Of a stretch of DNA of 64,000 nt, positions 23,302-32,406 are shown piece after piece. Position 1 is the first letter of the stretch, and each line of letters begins with the position of its first letter. The notes under the pieces are model-generated. The model was not told where the DNA came from. It saw nothing but the letters and a program-made list of their open reading frames with translations, and ran no database searches. The stretch covers positions 20,306-84,305 of the forward strand of contig DASVDX010000070.1 of the NCBI GenBank assembly GCA_036380875.1. The letters run 5' to 3'. The translations under genes and the position numbers were made by a program. The DNA comes from ZC4RG17 sp036380875. GTDB lineage: Bacteria; Actinomycetota; Acidimicrobiia; Spongiisociales; ZC4RG35.

Positions 23302-24224
23302 CGGTCGTCACGGCAGTCGACCTCGGCCGTCTCCACCTGGAGACACCGCTCGTGGCGGCCTCTGGAACGGTCGGCTCGGTCTGGGAGTTTGCCCGCGTCG
23401 CCGACGTGTCCGCCTACGGAGCGATGACCGCCAAATCGGTTTCTCCCGACCCCTGGCCGGGCCGCCGGCCCCCCCGTCTGGCCCCGGCCGGGGCGGGGAT
23501 GCTCAACGCCATCGGCATCCAGAACCCGGGGATCGAAGCGTGGTTGCGGGAGACTGCTCCCCGACTCAGAGGCATCGGGTGCCCCGTGTGGGGTTCGGCC
23601 GTGGGCCGCACTCCCGATGAGTTCGCCCACGTCGCGGCCAAGCTCGACGAAGCCGGCGTGGCGGCAGTGGAGATCAACCTGTCGTGCCCCAATCTCGAGG
23701 ACGGGCGTATGTTCGCCCTCGATCCCTCCCGTTCGGGTGAGGTGGTGGCGGCAGTGCGCGCCGCCACCTCGGCGCCCATCGGGGCCAAGCTCTCACCCAA
23801 CGCCGACGACATCGTGGCTGTGGCCGAAGCGTGTGCCGCGGCCGGCGCCGACTGGGTGACCCTCACCAACACCATCTCGGGCGCATCCATCGACGTCGAA
23901 ACCGCCCGCCCGGTCTTGTCGAGCGGCGCCGGGGGTTACTCGGGGCCTCCCCTGAAGCCGATCGCCCTGCGCTGCGTCATGGAGGTGGCGTCCCGGCTCC
24001 CCCAACTGCCGATCCTCGGCTGCGGCGGGGTCGTTTCCGGCCGCGACGTCGTCGAGTACCTGATGGCGGGGGCGACAGCGGTGGGTCTGGGAACCATCCA
24101 CTTCGCCGATCCCCGGGCGGCTAGGCGCATCCTGGAGGAGCTCGTCATCTGGTGCGAGCGCCACGGAGTGAAGGCGGTTACCGACCTCATCGGGTCGGCA
24201 CACGTCACGAAGGAGGAGCGGTGA
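23298..24224 (+). CDS. pyrD: Dihydroorotate dehydrogenase, class 1 (catalytic subunit, 1B-like)
   Basis: 308-residue FMN enzyme that oxidises dihydroorotate to orotate. The active-site base is the cysteine in EINLSCPN, which marks class 1; class 2 membrane enzymes use serine. NAIGIQNPG, TLTNTISG, GGYSGPPLKPIALR and GCGGVVSGRD are class 1B-like. Class 1B normally works with the Fe-S/FAD subunit PyrK, but no pyrK is adjacent. The ATG overlaps the carB stop. Confidence 0.93.
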
Positions 24225-24949
24225 GCGAGCACAACCCGGTGATCGTCGCTTTGGACTACGGAGAAGCCCGGGCCGCGGTCGAGACGGCCAAGCTGCTGGC
24301 ACCCCACGTCGGCGCCTTCAAGGTCGGTCTCGAGCTCCTCACCGGGCCAGGGCCGGCGACGGTGGCGGCGATCAGGGAACTCGGGTTGCCGGTGTTCGTC
24401 GACGCCAAGCTCCACGACATCCCCAACACGGTGAGACGGGCGGCACGCAACCTGGGAGCGATCGGCGCCCGGTGGGTCACCGCCCACGCCGCCGGTGGCA
24501 CCGCCATGCTCGAAGCGGCCGTCGAAGGCTTGGAGGACGGCGCCGCCGGTCACCCAGCCGGGATCCTGGCGATCACGGTTCTCACCAGCCTCACCGGCGC
24601 CGACCTGGCCGCCACCGGAATCACCGGCACGACGGGAAAACAGGTGGCGAGACTCTCGAAGCTCGCCGCCGCCGCCGGCGCGGAAGGTGTGGTTTGCTCT
24701 GTCAGGGAGTTGGGTGACGTCGCCCAGGTGGCACCAGAGCTGAAGCGGGTCACCCCCGGGATCCGGCCTTCGGGCGGTGACACCCATGACCAGGCCCGTG
24801 TCTCGTCTCCCGCCGAGGCCATCCGCCGAGGTGCTGACTGGCTGGTGGTGGGCAGATCGATCACGCGCGCTCCCGACCCCGTATCCGCCGCCGTCGGCAT
24901 CGCCGAGGAGATCCTCGAGGCGCGCGCCGAACTGCGAACCGTCACATGA
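24221..24949 (+). CDS. pyrF: Orotidine 5'-phosphate decarboxylase
   Basis: 242 residues. Decarboxylates OMP to UMP. The catalytic Lys-Asp tetrad signature is VDAKLHDIPNTV (DxKxxD), followed by the phosphate-binding TPGIRP and VVGRSIT. This is the short bacterial type 1 form, unlike the longer type 2 form in mycobacteria. The GTG at 24221 overlaps the pyrD stop; an in-frame upstream extension would run into pyrD. The 3' end overlaps the convergent SDR gene by 8 bp. Confidence 0.95.
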   Translation: MSEHNPVIVALDYGEARAAVETAKLLAPHVGAFKVGLELLTGPGPATVAAIRELGLPVFVDAKLHDIPNTVRRAARNLGAIGARWVTAHAAGGTAMLEAAVEGLEDGAAGHPAGILAITVLTSLTGADLAATGITGTTGKQVARLSKLAAAAGAEGVVCSVRELGDVAQVAPELKRVTPGIRPSGGDTHDQARVSSPAEAIRRGADWLVVGRSITRAPDPVSAAVGIAEEILEARAELRTVT

Positions 24950-25676
24950 AACGTCGGATCAGAGATCCGGGCACGGCGCGGAGGAGCCAGCCCAGAGGGC
25001 GCCACGGCCACGCCGGCACCACCACATCCGACGCCCGCTCGTCCATCGCCGAGATCATCGCCGCCACGCCCCGCTCCAGGGGGCTGAGGTAGGGGAACCG
25101 GGTGCCGCCCGACAACTCGGTGCGGATGTAGCCGGGTCGTAGCGTCGTGACGTAGATCCCGGACCCAGCGAGTTCGATTCGAAGCGATTCCCCGAGGCTG
25201 GCGAGAGCGGCCTTCGTGGCGGAGTACACGGCTGCCGACCCGGGCAGGCCACGGACGGATGCCAGCGACGAAACGAGGGCGATATGGCCCCGGCGCCGAG
25301 GCCGGAACAGCTCCAGAGCCGCCTCGATCTGGGCGAGTGCTCCCGTCAGGTTGGTCTCGATCAGGTTCCGGTTGCGGTCGAACCCCCCGGTGCCCAACCG
25401 AGCCCCTCCGGCGACTCCGGCGTTGACCACCACCACGTCGAGACCACCGAGTTGGGCATCGGCCATCGTCATCGCCGCCCACACGGCGGCGGCGTCGGTC
25501 ACATCCAGGGCGTGGACGCTGACATTCCCAGGTAGCGGCGCCAGATCCGCCTCGAGCTGCTCGAGGCGGTCCAGTCGGCGGGCGGCGATGGCCACCGCAT
25601 CGCCTCTGGCGACCAGTTGGCGGGCCATCTCGGCCCCGAGCCCCGAACTGGCCCCGGAGATGAAGTACGCGGTCAC
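24942..25676 (-). CDS. SDR-family NAD(P)-dependent oxidoreductase
   Basis: 244 residues. Classical short-chain dehydrogenase/reductase: cofactor motif SGASSGLG, NAG motif VVNAGVAG, catalytic serine in LVSSLAS and YSATKAAL (YxxxK). A basic/hydrophobic C-terminus (WPWRPLGWLLRAVPGSLIRRF) may touch the membrane. The substrate is unknown. It is the only minus-strand gene between hisS and priA and converges on pyrF with an 8-bp overlap, so it looks inserted into the conserved pyrF-mihF neighbourhood. Confidence 0.87.
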   Translation of the reverse strand: MTAYFISGASSGLGAEMARQLVARGDAVAIAARRLDRLEQLEADLAPLPGNVSVHALDVTDAAAVWAAMTMADAQLGGLDVVVVNAGVAGGARLGTGGFDRNRNLIETNLTGALAQIEAALELFRPRRRGHIALVSSLASVRGLPGSAAVYSATKAALASLGESLRIELAGSGIYVTTLRPGYIRTELSGGTRFPYLSPLERGVAAMISAMDERASDVVVPAWPWRPLGWLLRAVPGSLIRRFM

Positions 25677-25778
25677 GACGGAACGAGCTCTTTCGGCAAG
25701 CGGCTAGGGTCCGAAAGCGTACGCCATGACCGTAATCTCGCCTGATACAGTCGCGCCGTCCACTCCTGGGAGGATCGG

Positions 25779-26090
25779 ATGAAGCCGCCGGAACTGACAG
25801 CTGAGCAACGAGCCGCCGCCCTCGCCAAGGCCGCCGAAGCGCGCCGGGTGCGGGCCGAGCTGAAGGAGTTGCTCAAGACCGGCACCATCACCTTGGCGGA
25901 GGTTCTCAAGCGCGCCGACGAGGACGATTTGATCGGTGGCATCAAGGTCGAGGCGCTGCTCGCCGCCATGCCCGGCACCGGCAAGGTGAAGGCGAAGCGT
26001 CTCATGGAGAAGTACGAGATCGCCGACAACCGCCGCCTCCGCGGCCTCGGCGAACGGCAACGTGCCGGACTCCTCTCAGAGTTCTCCTGA
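25779..26090 (+). CDS. mihF: Integration host factor, actinobacterial type (mIHF)
   Basis: 103-residue nucleoid-associated DNA-binding protein, unrelated in fold to proteobacterial IHF. A long N-terminal helix (LTAEQRAAALAKAAEARRVR) is followed by the helix-two-turn-helix segment IKVEALLAAMPGTGKVKAKR. A Shine-Dalgarno GGGAGGA lies 6 nt before the ATG. The order mihF-gmk-rpoZ-coaBC-metK-priA is conserved across Actinobacteria. The last 29 bp overlap the gmk start. Confidence 0.95.
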   Translation: MKPPELTAEQRAAALAKAAEARRVRAELKELLKTGTITLAEVLKRADEDDLIGGIKVEALLAAMPGTGKVKAKRLMEKYEIADNRRLRGLGERQRAGLLSEFS

Positions 26091-26655
26091 CAGTCCTGCG
26101 CCTCGCCCACGGGGCCGGCTGCTCGTGATCGCAGGCCCCGGGGGCGTGGGCAAGTCGACGATCGTCGCCGAGCTCCGCCGCAGGATCCCGGTGCACTTCT
26201 CGGTGTCTGCGACGACGCGTCCCCCGCGGCCCGGCGAAATCGATGGCTTCCACTATCGCTTCGTCACCCGGGAACAGTTCCAGGACCTGATCGAGCGGGG
26301 AGAGTTGCTCGAGTGGGCGGTGTTCAACGACAACTACTACGGCACACCCCGGGATGCGGTGGAAGCCGCCCTGGCCGATGGCCGGGACGTCCTGTTGGAG
26401 ATCGAAGTCCAAGGCGCCCGCCAGATCCGCCAGGTGATGCCCGACGCTCTGATGATCTTCATCGCGCCCCCGTCGACGGAAGACCTGCGCCGGCGCCTGG
26501 AGAAACGGGCGGACACGTCACCTGAGGACATCGAGGCGAAGCTGCGCATCGCCGAGGAGGAACTGGCGGCGGCGCCCGAGCTCTTCGACTACATCGTCGT
26601 CAACGACGACATGCACCGGGCTACAGACGAGATCGTCGCCATCCTGGAGCAGTAG
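26062..26655 (+). CDS. gmk: Guanylate kinase
   Basis: 197 residues. Converts GMP to GDP with ATP. P-loop AGPGGVGKSTI, GMP-binding TTRPPRPGEIDGFHYRFV and the EVQGARQIRQVMPDA segment are present. The start is the GTG at 26062, inside the end of mihF; it adds a ~17-residue Ser/Pro-rich lead before the usual RGRLLVIAG. No alternative start lies between, so the overlap appears real. Confidence 0.94.
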   Translation: MPDSSQSSPDSPAPRPRGRLLVIAGPGGVGKSTIVAELRRRIPVHFSVSATTRPPRPGEIDGFHYRFVTREQFQDLIERGELLEWAVFNDNYYGTPRDAVEAALADGRDVLLEIEVQGARQIRQVMPDALMIFIAPPSTEDLRRRLEKRADTSPEDIEAKLRIAEEELAAAPELFDYIVVNDDMHRATDEIVAILEQ

Positions 26656-26675
26656 GAGTCGTCCCCGGCGTCTAC

Positions 26676-26681
26676 TACCCT
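26676..26681 (+). promoter_or_regulatory. Putative -10 box upstream of rpoZ
   Basis: TACCCT in the gmk-rpoZ gap (26656-26738). A start near 26688 would give a ~50-nt leader that includes the GAGG ribosome-binding site of rpoZ. Confidence 0.35.
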
Positions 26682-26738
26682 TTGGTGCATCCGAAACGAC
26701 GAGTTTTTCCCACTGATCGAGTTCGAAACCGAGGTCGC

Positions 26739-26960
26739 ATGGAGATCGAAGACGTAGTCAACGCCATCGGCAACCGCTTCGCGGCGGTCGTCGTCGCCGC
26801 ACGGCGCGCCCGCCAGATCAACGCCTACTTCAGCCAGCTGGGGGGCGGGATCGGCGAGTACGTGCCGCCGCAGGTCCATTCCCTGTCCCGTAAACCGCTC
26901 ACCATCGCCATGGAGGAGATCGCCGAGGGCAAGGTAGCGGTGGAGAAGCAAGAGGAGTAA
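26739..26960 (+). CDS. rpoZ: RNA polymerase omega subunit
   Basis: 73 residues. Small subunit that chaperones beta-prime. Signature: MEIEDVVNAIGNRFAAVVVAARRARQINAY with the AARRARQ core, then KPLTIAMEEIAEGK. The ATG at 26739 has GAGG 6 nt upstream and gives the conventional N-terminus; an in-frame upstream TTG/GTG at 26682/26685 would add a non-conserved basic extension. The stop overlaps the coaBC ATG. Confidence 0.9.
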   Translation: MEIEDVVNAIGNRFAAVVVAARRARQINAYFSQLGGGIGEYVPPQVHSLSRKPLTIAMEEIAEGKVAVEKQEE

Positions 26961-28132
26961 TGCTCTCCGGCCGCCGGGTCGTCCTCGGCGTCTCCGGTGG
27001 CGTGGCGGCCTACAAGTCCGCCTACCTCGCCCGCCGCCTCCTCGAGGCAGGGGCCGAGGTCAAGGTGGTGATGACCCCAGCGGCCCAACGCTTCGTCGGC
27101 GCCCAAACCTTCGCCTCGCTCACCGGCAGCCATCCCCTCACCGACCTGTTCGCTGACCGGTCGGTCAGCCCCCACACGGAACTGGCCCGGTGGGCGGAGC
27201 TCGTGATCGTGGCGCCTGCCACCGCCGCCACCATCGCCCGACTGGCCCACGGGATGGCCGACAACGCGCTCGCCGCCACGCTCCTGGCGACCCGCGCTCC
27301 GGTGATCCTGGCGCCAGCCATGCACACGGAGATGTGGGAGCACCCGTCGACCCAACGCAACATCGCCCAGCTCGAGGCCGACGGTCATAGGATCATCGGG
27401 CCCTATCCCGGCGAGCTGGCCGGAGGCGACGTGGGCATGGGCCGCGTCGCAGAACCCGAAGACATCGTCGAGTTCGCCAGAACGGTGTTCGACCGTCCCC
27501 TCGACGGCCTCACCGTCCTCGTCACGGCCGGCGGCACTCGCGAGGCACTCGACCCGGTGCGTTACCTAGGCAACCGGTCGTCGGGCAAGATGGGCCACGC
27601 CATCGCCGGCGCGGCTGCGCAGCGCGGCGCCCGTGTCGAACTCGTCACCGCCTCGTCGCTTCCCGATCCCCCCGGCGTCAACACCCATCGCGTCGAATCG
27701 GCCCAGGAGATGCTCGAGGCGGTCGAGAAGATCCATCCCGACGTCGCCATCTTCGCCGCGGCGGTGGCCGACTTTCGTCCCGCCCACGCCGCCCACGACA
27801 AGCTGAGTCGAAGCGAAGGCCCTCCCACACTCGTGCTGGAGCCGACGCCGGACATCCTGGCTTCGGTCGTCGCCCGGGACGAAGACATCTTCACCGTCGG
27901 GTTCGCCGCCGAGACCGGGGGAGTGGAGCGGGCGATCGAAAAGGCCAAACGCAAGGGAGTCGACCTGATGGTCTACAACGATGTCACCTCCCCGGGCTCC
28001 GGCTTCGGGACCGACACCAACCAGATCACGCTGATCGAACCCGACGGCACGGTCGACCGATGGCCGCAGCTCCCGAAGACGGAGGTCGCCTCGCGCCTCT
28101 TGGACATCGTCGCCCGTCGCCTCGGGCGATAA
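26960..28132 (+). CDS. coaBC: Bifunctional phosphopantothenoylcysteine decarboxylase / phosphopantothenate-cysteine ligase
   Basis: 390 residues. Two consecutive steps of coenzyme A synthesis. The N-terminal flavoprotein CoaC domain has GVSGGVAAYKS, the active-site histidine in SPHTELARWAE, and PAMHTEMWEHPST. The C-terminal CoaB domain has TAGGTREALDPVRYLGN, RSSGKMGHAIA and VGFAAET. It is coupled to rpoZ by a 1-bp overlap. Confidence 0.96.
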   Translation: MLSGRRVVLGVSGGVAAYKSAYLARRLLEAGAEVKVVMTPAAQRFVGAQTFASLTGSHPLTDLFADRSVSPHTELARWAELVIVAPATAATIARLAHGMADNALAATLLATRAPVILAPAMHTEMWEHPSTQRNIAQLEADGHRIIGPYPGELAGGDVGMGRVAEPEDIVEFARTVFDRPLDGLTVLVTAGGTREALDPVRYLGNRSSGKMGHAIAGAAAQRGARVELVTASSLPDPPGVNTHRVESAQEMLEAVEKIHPDVAIFAAAVADFRPAHAAHDKLSRSEGPPTLVLEPTPDILASVVARDEDIFTVGFAAETGGVERAIEKAKRKGVDLMVYNDVTSPGSGFGTDTNQITLIEPDGTVDRWPQLPKTEVASRLLDIVARRLGR

Positions 28133-28145
28133 TCTGGAGGCTCGC

Positions 28146-29312
28146 ATGTCCTCCCGCTGGTACTTCTCGTCCGAATCGGTCACGGAGGGCCACCCCGACA
28201 AGGTGGCCGACGCCATCAGCGACGCCGTCCTCGACGACGTCCTCGCCAACGACTCACTCGGCAAGGTGGCTTGCGAGACGCTGGTCACGACCGGCCGGGT
28301 GGTGATAGCCGGCGAGCTCAACACCGATCACCGACCTGATTTCGAGGCGATCGCCCGCCGAACGATCCGCGAACTGGGTTACGTCGAAGACGAGCACTTC
28401 TCCGCCGACGAGGTGGAGATCCTGGTCTTCGCTCACACGCAGTCACCCGACATCCACCAGGGCGTCCACCGTGGCGACATCGAGTCCTGGGGGGCGGGCG
28501 ATCAGGGAATCATGTTCGGATTCGCGGTCGACGAAACCCCCGAGCTGATGCCTTTCCCGATCCAGGTGGCACACAGATTGGCAGAGCGACTGGCAGAGGT
28601 GAGGAAGCTCGGCATCCTCGACTTCCTCCGCCCCGACGGGAAGACACAGATCACTGTCGAGTACGAGGGCGGCAAACCGACGCGGGTCACGTCCGTCCTC
28701 GTGTCGGCCCATCACAAGCCCGACACGGACTCCGACATGATGGCCAAGGCGGTGTGGGACGAGGTAGTGGTGCCCACCATCCCCGAAGGAATGCTCTCGG
28801 GCGACGCCAACTACTACTTCAACCCCACCGGCAAGTTCGAGATCGGCGGCCCCCACGCCGACACGGGCCTCACAGGGAGGAAGATCATCGTCGACACCTA
28901 CGGTGGCTACGCCCGCCACGGTGGCGGCGCCTTCTCGGGAAAGGACCCCTCGAAGGTCGACCGCACGGCCGCCTACGCCGCCCGCTGGGCCGCCAAGAAC
29001 ATCGTCGCCGCCGGTCTCGCCGAGCGCTGTGAGCTCCAGCTCGCCTATGCGATCGGGACGCCGGAGCCGTTCTCCGTGTATGTCGACACGTTCGGGACGG
29101 CCGCCATCGATCCCGACAAGCTCACCGGCCTGGTCAGGGACTACTTCGACTTCCGCCCCGGAGCGATGATCAAGCGCCTCGATCTGCTGCGGCCCATCTA
29201 CCGACCCACCGCCGCCTACGGCCATTTCGGACGGCCGGGGAGCGCCGACCAGTTCCCCTGGGAGAACACCGACGTGGCCGCCGACCTGCGGCGGGCGGCT
29301 GAGAGCCTCTGA
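28146..29312 (+). CDS. metK: S-adenosylmethionine synthase
   Basis: 388 residues. Makes SAM from methionine and ATP. Signatures: FSSESVTEGHPDKVADAISD at the N-terminus, GAGDQGIMFGFA and GGGAFSGKDPSKVDR. A good Shine-Dalgarno (TGGAGG) precedes the ATG. No SAM riboswitch fits in the 13-bp gap to coaBC. Its stop overlaps the likely CTG start of priA. Confidence 0.97.
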   Translation: MSSRWYFSSESVTEGHPDKVADAISDAVLDDVLANDSLGKVACETLVTTGRVVIAGELNTDHRPDFEAIARRTIRELGYVEDEHFSADEVEILVFAHTQSPDIHQGVHRGDIESWGAGDQGIMFGFAVDETPELMPFPIQVAHRLAERLAEVRKLGILDFLRPDGKTQITVEYEGGKPTRVTSVLVSAHHKPDTDSDMMAKAVWDEVVVPTIPEGMLSGDANYYFNPTGKFEIGGPHADTGLTGRKIIVDTYGGYARHGGGAFSGKDPSKVDRTAAYAARWAAKNIVAAGLAERCELQLAYAIGTPEPFSVYVDTFGTAAIDPDKLTGLVRDYFDFRPGAMIKRLDLLRPIYRPTAAYGHFGRPGSADQFPWENTDVAADLRRAAESL

Positions 29313-31087
29313 GCACAGCAGCCCGAGTCGTCCCTGCGGTCCCGACCTTCGCCGTCGACGACGGCTTCTGGTACGCCATCCCGGAGTCTCATCGTCCCCG
29401 TGTGGAGGTCGGACGGATCGTCCGCGTCCCGCTCGGCGGACGGAGGGTGCGGGGCCACGTAGTGGAAGTGGCGGAACGCCCGACTACCGGCCTGAAGCCT
29501 ATCGCCGGGGTCTCCGGTGAGCTCCCGATCTTCGGGCCGAAGCTCCGCGACGCCCTGATCTGGGCCGCTCATTACTACGTCGCCCCCGTAGCCGTGATGC
29601 TGGAGCGGTCGGGGCCGCCGAACCTGCCGGGGCGTCCGCCCCGCCCTTCGAGCCCGGCGACAGCCTTTCACCCGCATTCACCTCATCCGCTAGACGACCT
29701 GGTCGCGGCCGTTGCCTCGGGGGGCCGCAAACCGCCGACGGTGTTGCTCACCTCCTGGGAGGACATGACGTGGCTCCCAGCTCTGAGCCCGGTGCTGGGG
29801 TCGGGAAGGTCGGCGATGATCGTCGCCGCCACCGCCGCCGAGACGCGGCTCATCGCCGAGACCGCCCGCCGTGTCCTCGGAACCGAAGTGATCGAGGTGA
29901 ACGGCGAGCTCGACGACGCCACCATCACCGAACGATGGGGGCAGGCCGCCACGACGCCGGGGCTCGTCGTCGGTACCCCGAGGATCGCCGAATGGCCGGT
30001 CGCCGGCCTCGGGCTGGCGGTCGTGATCGAGGAGGGTCGCCGGGCGATGAAGGACCGCCAGACGCCGACCGTGGCCGTGCGGCGATTTCTCATGACGCGT
30101 GCTCGTCTGGAGGGCTTCACCCAGGTGTATGTCGGGCCGACGCCGTCGCTCGAACTACTGGCCACTGGCGCCGAGGTGATCCGTTCCGCCCCCCGGGTAT
30201 GGCCACTGGTCGAGGTCGTCGATCGCAACGAGGAGCCACCCGGTGCCGGCCTGATCTCCGCCCGGGTTCGTGCCGCCATCCGCGCCACAGTCGAAGGCGG
30301 AGGGCGAGTATTCGTCTTCACCCACCGCCGGGGATACGCACCCGCCTATCGGTGTTCCAACTGCAAGGAACTGCGCCGGTGCCCGACCTGTGGCTCCCGC
30401 CCGGATCCCGGCGAGACTTGTAGCCGCTGTGGCGCCCCGTCCCAGCCCTGCCTCCAGTGCGGCGGGGAGACGTTCGAGCCGCTCGGGGCGGGCGTGGGAC
30501 GCGTGCTCCACGAGTTGCGGGGCCAGTTCGGGGACCGGGCCGGGGAGGCCGGGTCCGACGCTCCTGTGATCGTGGGGACAGAACGCGACCTCGCCGGCGT
30601 TCGCGCCGTCGATCTTGCCGTGGCTGTAGACGTCGACGGCCTGACGCTCGGCACCCACTTCCGGGCCGCCGAAGAAGCATTCCGAGTGCTCGCCCGCCTG
30701 GCGGGCCGGGTCGAGCGCGGCAGCGGGCGCCGGTTGATGTTGCAGACCACCATGCCCGACCAACCGGTCGTGACGGCCATGCGCCGAGGAGACCCGCTCG
30801 ATTTCCTCCATCACGAGATGGAAGCCCGTCGTGCGATGGGCTATCCGCCGGCTTCGGAGATCCTGGTCGTGGAGGTGAGAGGAGAGGCTGACACGGTCGA
30901 CAGCGATCTGCGCGCCATCGCCGGCGACAACACCGTCCTCGGCCCCGCAGACCGGGCCGATGGCCGCCGATGGCTCGTCCAGGGCACGAATCTCGGGCAG
31001 TTCAAGAGGGACCTCCGTCCACTGGTCCAGCGTTGGCGTGACATCGGTGCCACCGTGCGCATCGACGTCGACCCGCTCGACCTCTGA
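29309..31087 (+). CDS. priA: PriA-like primosomal protein N', helicase motifs degenerate, probable CTG start
   Basis: About 592 residues. The 3' DNA-binding domain begins ARVVPTFAVDDGFWYAIPE, in a frame bounded by a stop at 29300-29302; the only possible initiator before this conserved region is CTG at 29309, overlapping the metK stop (CTGA). A GTG at 29402 would delete most of that domain. The ATPase core is degenerate: there is no P-loop where GVTGSGKT is expected (TVLLTSWEDMTWLP), and the DEEH box reads VIEEGRR. Eight zinc-site cysteines are kept (YRCSNCKELRRCPTCG, CSRCG, CLQCGG). This matches the helicase-dead PriA known in Actinobacteria, presumably a structural primosome component. Confidence 0.88.
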   Translation: MSTAARVVPAVPTFAVDDGFWYAIPESHRPRVEVGRIVRVPLGGRRVRGHVVEVAERPTTGLKPIAGVSGELPIFGPKLRDALIWAAHYYVAPVAVMLERSGPPNLPGRPPRPSSPATAFHPHSPHPLDDLVAAVASGGRKPPTVLLTSWEDMTWLPALSPVLGSGRSAMIVAATAAETRLIAETARRVLGTEVIEVNGELDDATITERWGQAATTPGLVVGTPRIAEWPVAGLGLAVVIEEGRRAMKDRQTPTVAVRRFLMTRARLEGFTQVYVGPTPSLELLATGAEVIRSAPRVWPLVEVVDRNEEPPGAGLISARVRAAIRATVEGGGRVFVFTHRRGYAPAYRCSNCKELRRCPTCGSRPDPGETCSRCGAPSQPCLQCGGETFEPLGAGVGRVLHELRGQFGDRAGEAGSDAPVIVGTERDLAGVRAVDLAVAVDVDGLTLGTHFRAAEEAFRVLARLAGRVERGSGRRLMLQTTMPDQPVVTAMRRGDPLDFLHHEMEARRAMGYPPASEILVVEVRGEADTVDSDLRAIAGDNTVLGPADRADGRRWLVQGTNLGQFKRDLRPLVQRWRDIGATVRIDVDPLDL

Positions 31088-31089
31088 GC

Positions 31090-32406
31090 TCAGGAGGAGA
31101 GGATCTCCGCAAGTTCCGTGAGGTCGGCGTCGGTGCTGCCGGTCGTGACCCGGATGTGGCCCTCGAACGTGGGCCGGAGCTGGAAGGGACGCCCGGGGGC
31201 GACTGCGATCCCTCGCGCCGCAAGCATCACCAGTGCCGCCTGCTCATCGGGCACCGCCACCCACAAGTTCAGGCCATCGGAGCCCGTGGTCGTGAACCCG
31301 TGCTCCGCCATCGCCGCCGCCAGCTTCGCCCGCCGCTGCCCGTAGACCGACCGCGCCTCGGAGACCAGCCGTTCGACCTCCGGGTCCCCGAGCAATTCAG
31401 CCAGCAGGCTCTGGAGGAATCGCGACGTCCACGCCGGGCCGAGGCGGCGACGGTCGACCAGCTCGGCGAGGGCGGCCGAAGGTCCGGCGATGCTGGCGAT
31501 GCGGAAGTCCGGGCCGTGCGACTTCGAGAAACTCGTTATGTGGAGAACGCGCTCCGGGAGGTGGGCTCCGATGCTGACCAGCGGAGACGACGAGATCATT
31601 CCCGAGTGGTCGTCCTCGATGACCCAGGCACCCGAACGGGCGATGACTTCCGCCAGCTCCTTGGCACGCCGCTCCGTCATCGAAACACCCGTGGGGTTCT
31701 GGGCGCGGGGCTGGATGACGACGCCGACGGGGCGCTGCCGCAAGGCGCGGGCGAGTGAGTCGGGGACCATCCCCTCGTCGTCGATCTCGACCGGCACCGC
31801 CACTCCGCCGTGCTCTTCGATGAGGTCGAAGATCGGCGGAAAACCGGGGTCGGCCACCGCCACCCGATCACCCAGCCTCACCCGCGGCCCCAGCAGCCGG
31901 TCGAGAGCGTCCAGAGCGCCGTCGACGACGGTGAGAGCCTCGGCGGGATACGGGAGCCGACGGCGGATCTGCTCCTCGAGCTTCGGCACCACGGGCGGGG
32001 CGATGTAGCTCGACGGATGGGGGACCTCCTTCACCCTCTCGAGCGCCGACTGGATGGGAGGAAGCAGGGCCGGATCGGGCATCCCCGTGGAGAGGTCGAG
32101 CCGGAACTCGCCGTGGCGGGAGTAGCGGAAGAAGCGGACGGCGTGGCGCCTCTCCAGGAGGGGGACGAACGACCCCGCTCGTCCGCGTGTCTCGATCATC
32201 CCCGCGTCCGCCAACTGGGCCCAGGCCCGCGAGATGGTCGCCACGCCGACTCCCAGCTCGGCGGCGATGGCTCTGACCGTCGGAAGCCGTTCGCCCGGAG
32301 CGAGAGCACCCTCGCGGATCATCCCGCTCACCGCCTCGACCACTCCGGCGACCGACCGGTCGCGAATCATGCTGGCGAGTTGGGCGGCGTCCACGGCCGG
32401 AAACAT
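31090..32406 (-). CDS. MocR/GabR-type transcriptional regulator (GntR HTH fused to aminotransferase fold)
   Basis: 438 residues. The N-terminal GntR winged helix (about 10-75) has LAPGERLPTVRAIAAELGVGVATISRAW. The C-terminal fold-type I aminotransferase domain has NPTGVSMTERRA, VIEDDHSGMI and the PLP lysine in TSFSKSHGPDFRIAS. Such proteins usually sense an amino compound with PLP and control a divergent gene. Here the divergent neighbour, 59 bp away, starts the ABC importer and pyrimidine-catabolic block, so beta-alanine or 3-aminoisobutyrate is a sensible guess for the effector. I chose the ATG at 32406; a longer frame upstream would run across the divergent promoter. Confidence 0.88.
   Translation of the reverse strand: MFPAVDAAQLASMIRDRSVAGVVEAVSGMIREGALAPGERLPTVRAIAAELGVGVATISRAWAQLADAGMIETRGRAGSFVPLLERRHAVRFFRYSRHGEFRLDLSTGMPDPALLPPIQSALERVKEVPHPSSYIAPPVVPKLEEQIRRRLPYPAEALTVVDGALDALDRLLGPRVRLGDRVAVADPGFPPIFDLIEEHGGVAVPVEIDDEGMVPDSLARALRQRPVGVVIQPRAQNPTGVSMTERRAKELAEVIARSGAWVIEDDHSGMISSSPLVSIGAHLPERVLHITSFSKSHGPDFRIASIAGPSAALAELVDRRRLGPAWTSRFLQSLLAELLGDPEVERLVSEARSVYGQRRAKLAAAMAEHGFTTTGSDGLNLWVAVPDEQAALVMLAARGIAVAPGRPFQLRPTFEGHIRVTTGSTDADLTELAEILSS

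Noticed and set aside
25723..25751. Promoter for mihF with TACAGT as -10
   Set aside because: TACAGT at 25746 is plausible, but no -35 stands at a normal distance and the position relative to the Shine-Dalgarno is not decisive, so it was not listed.
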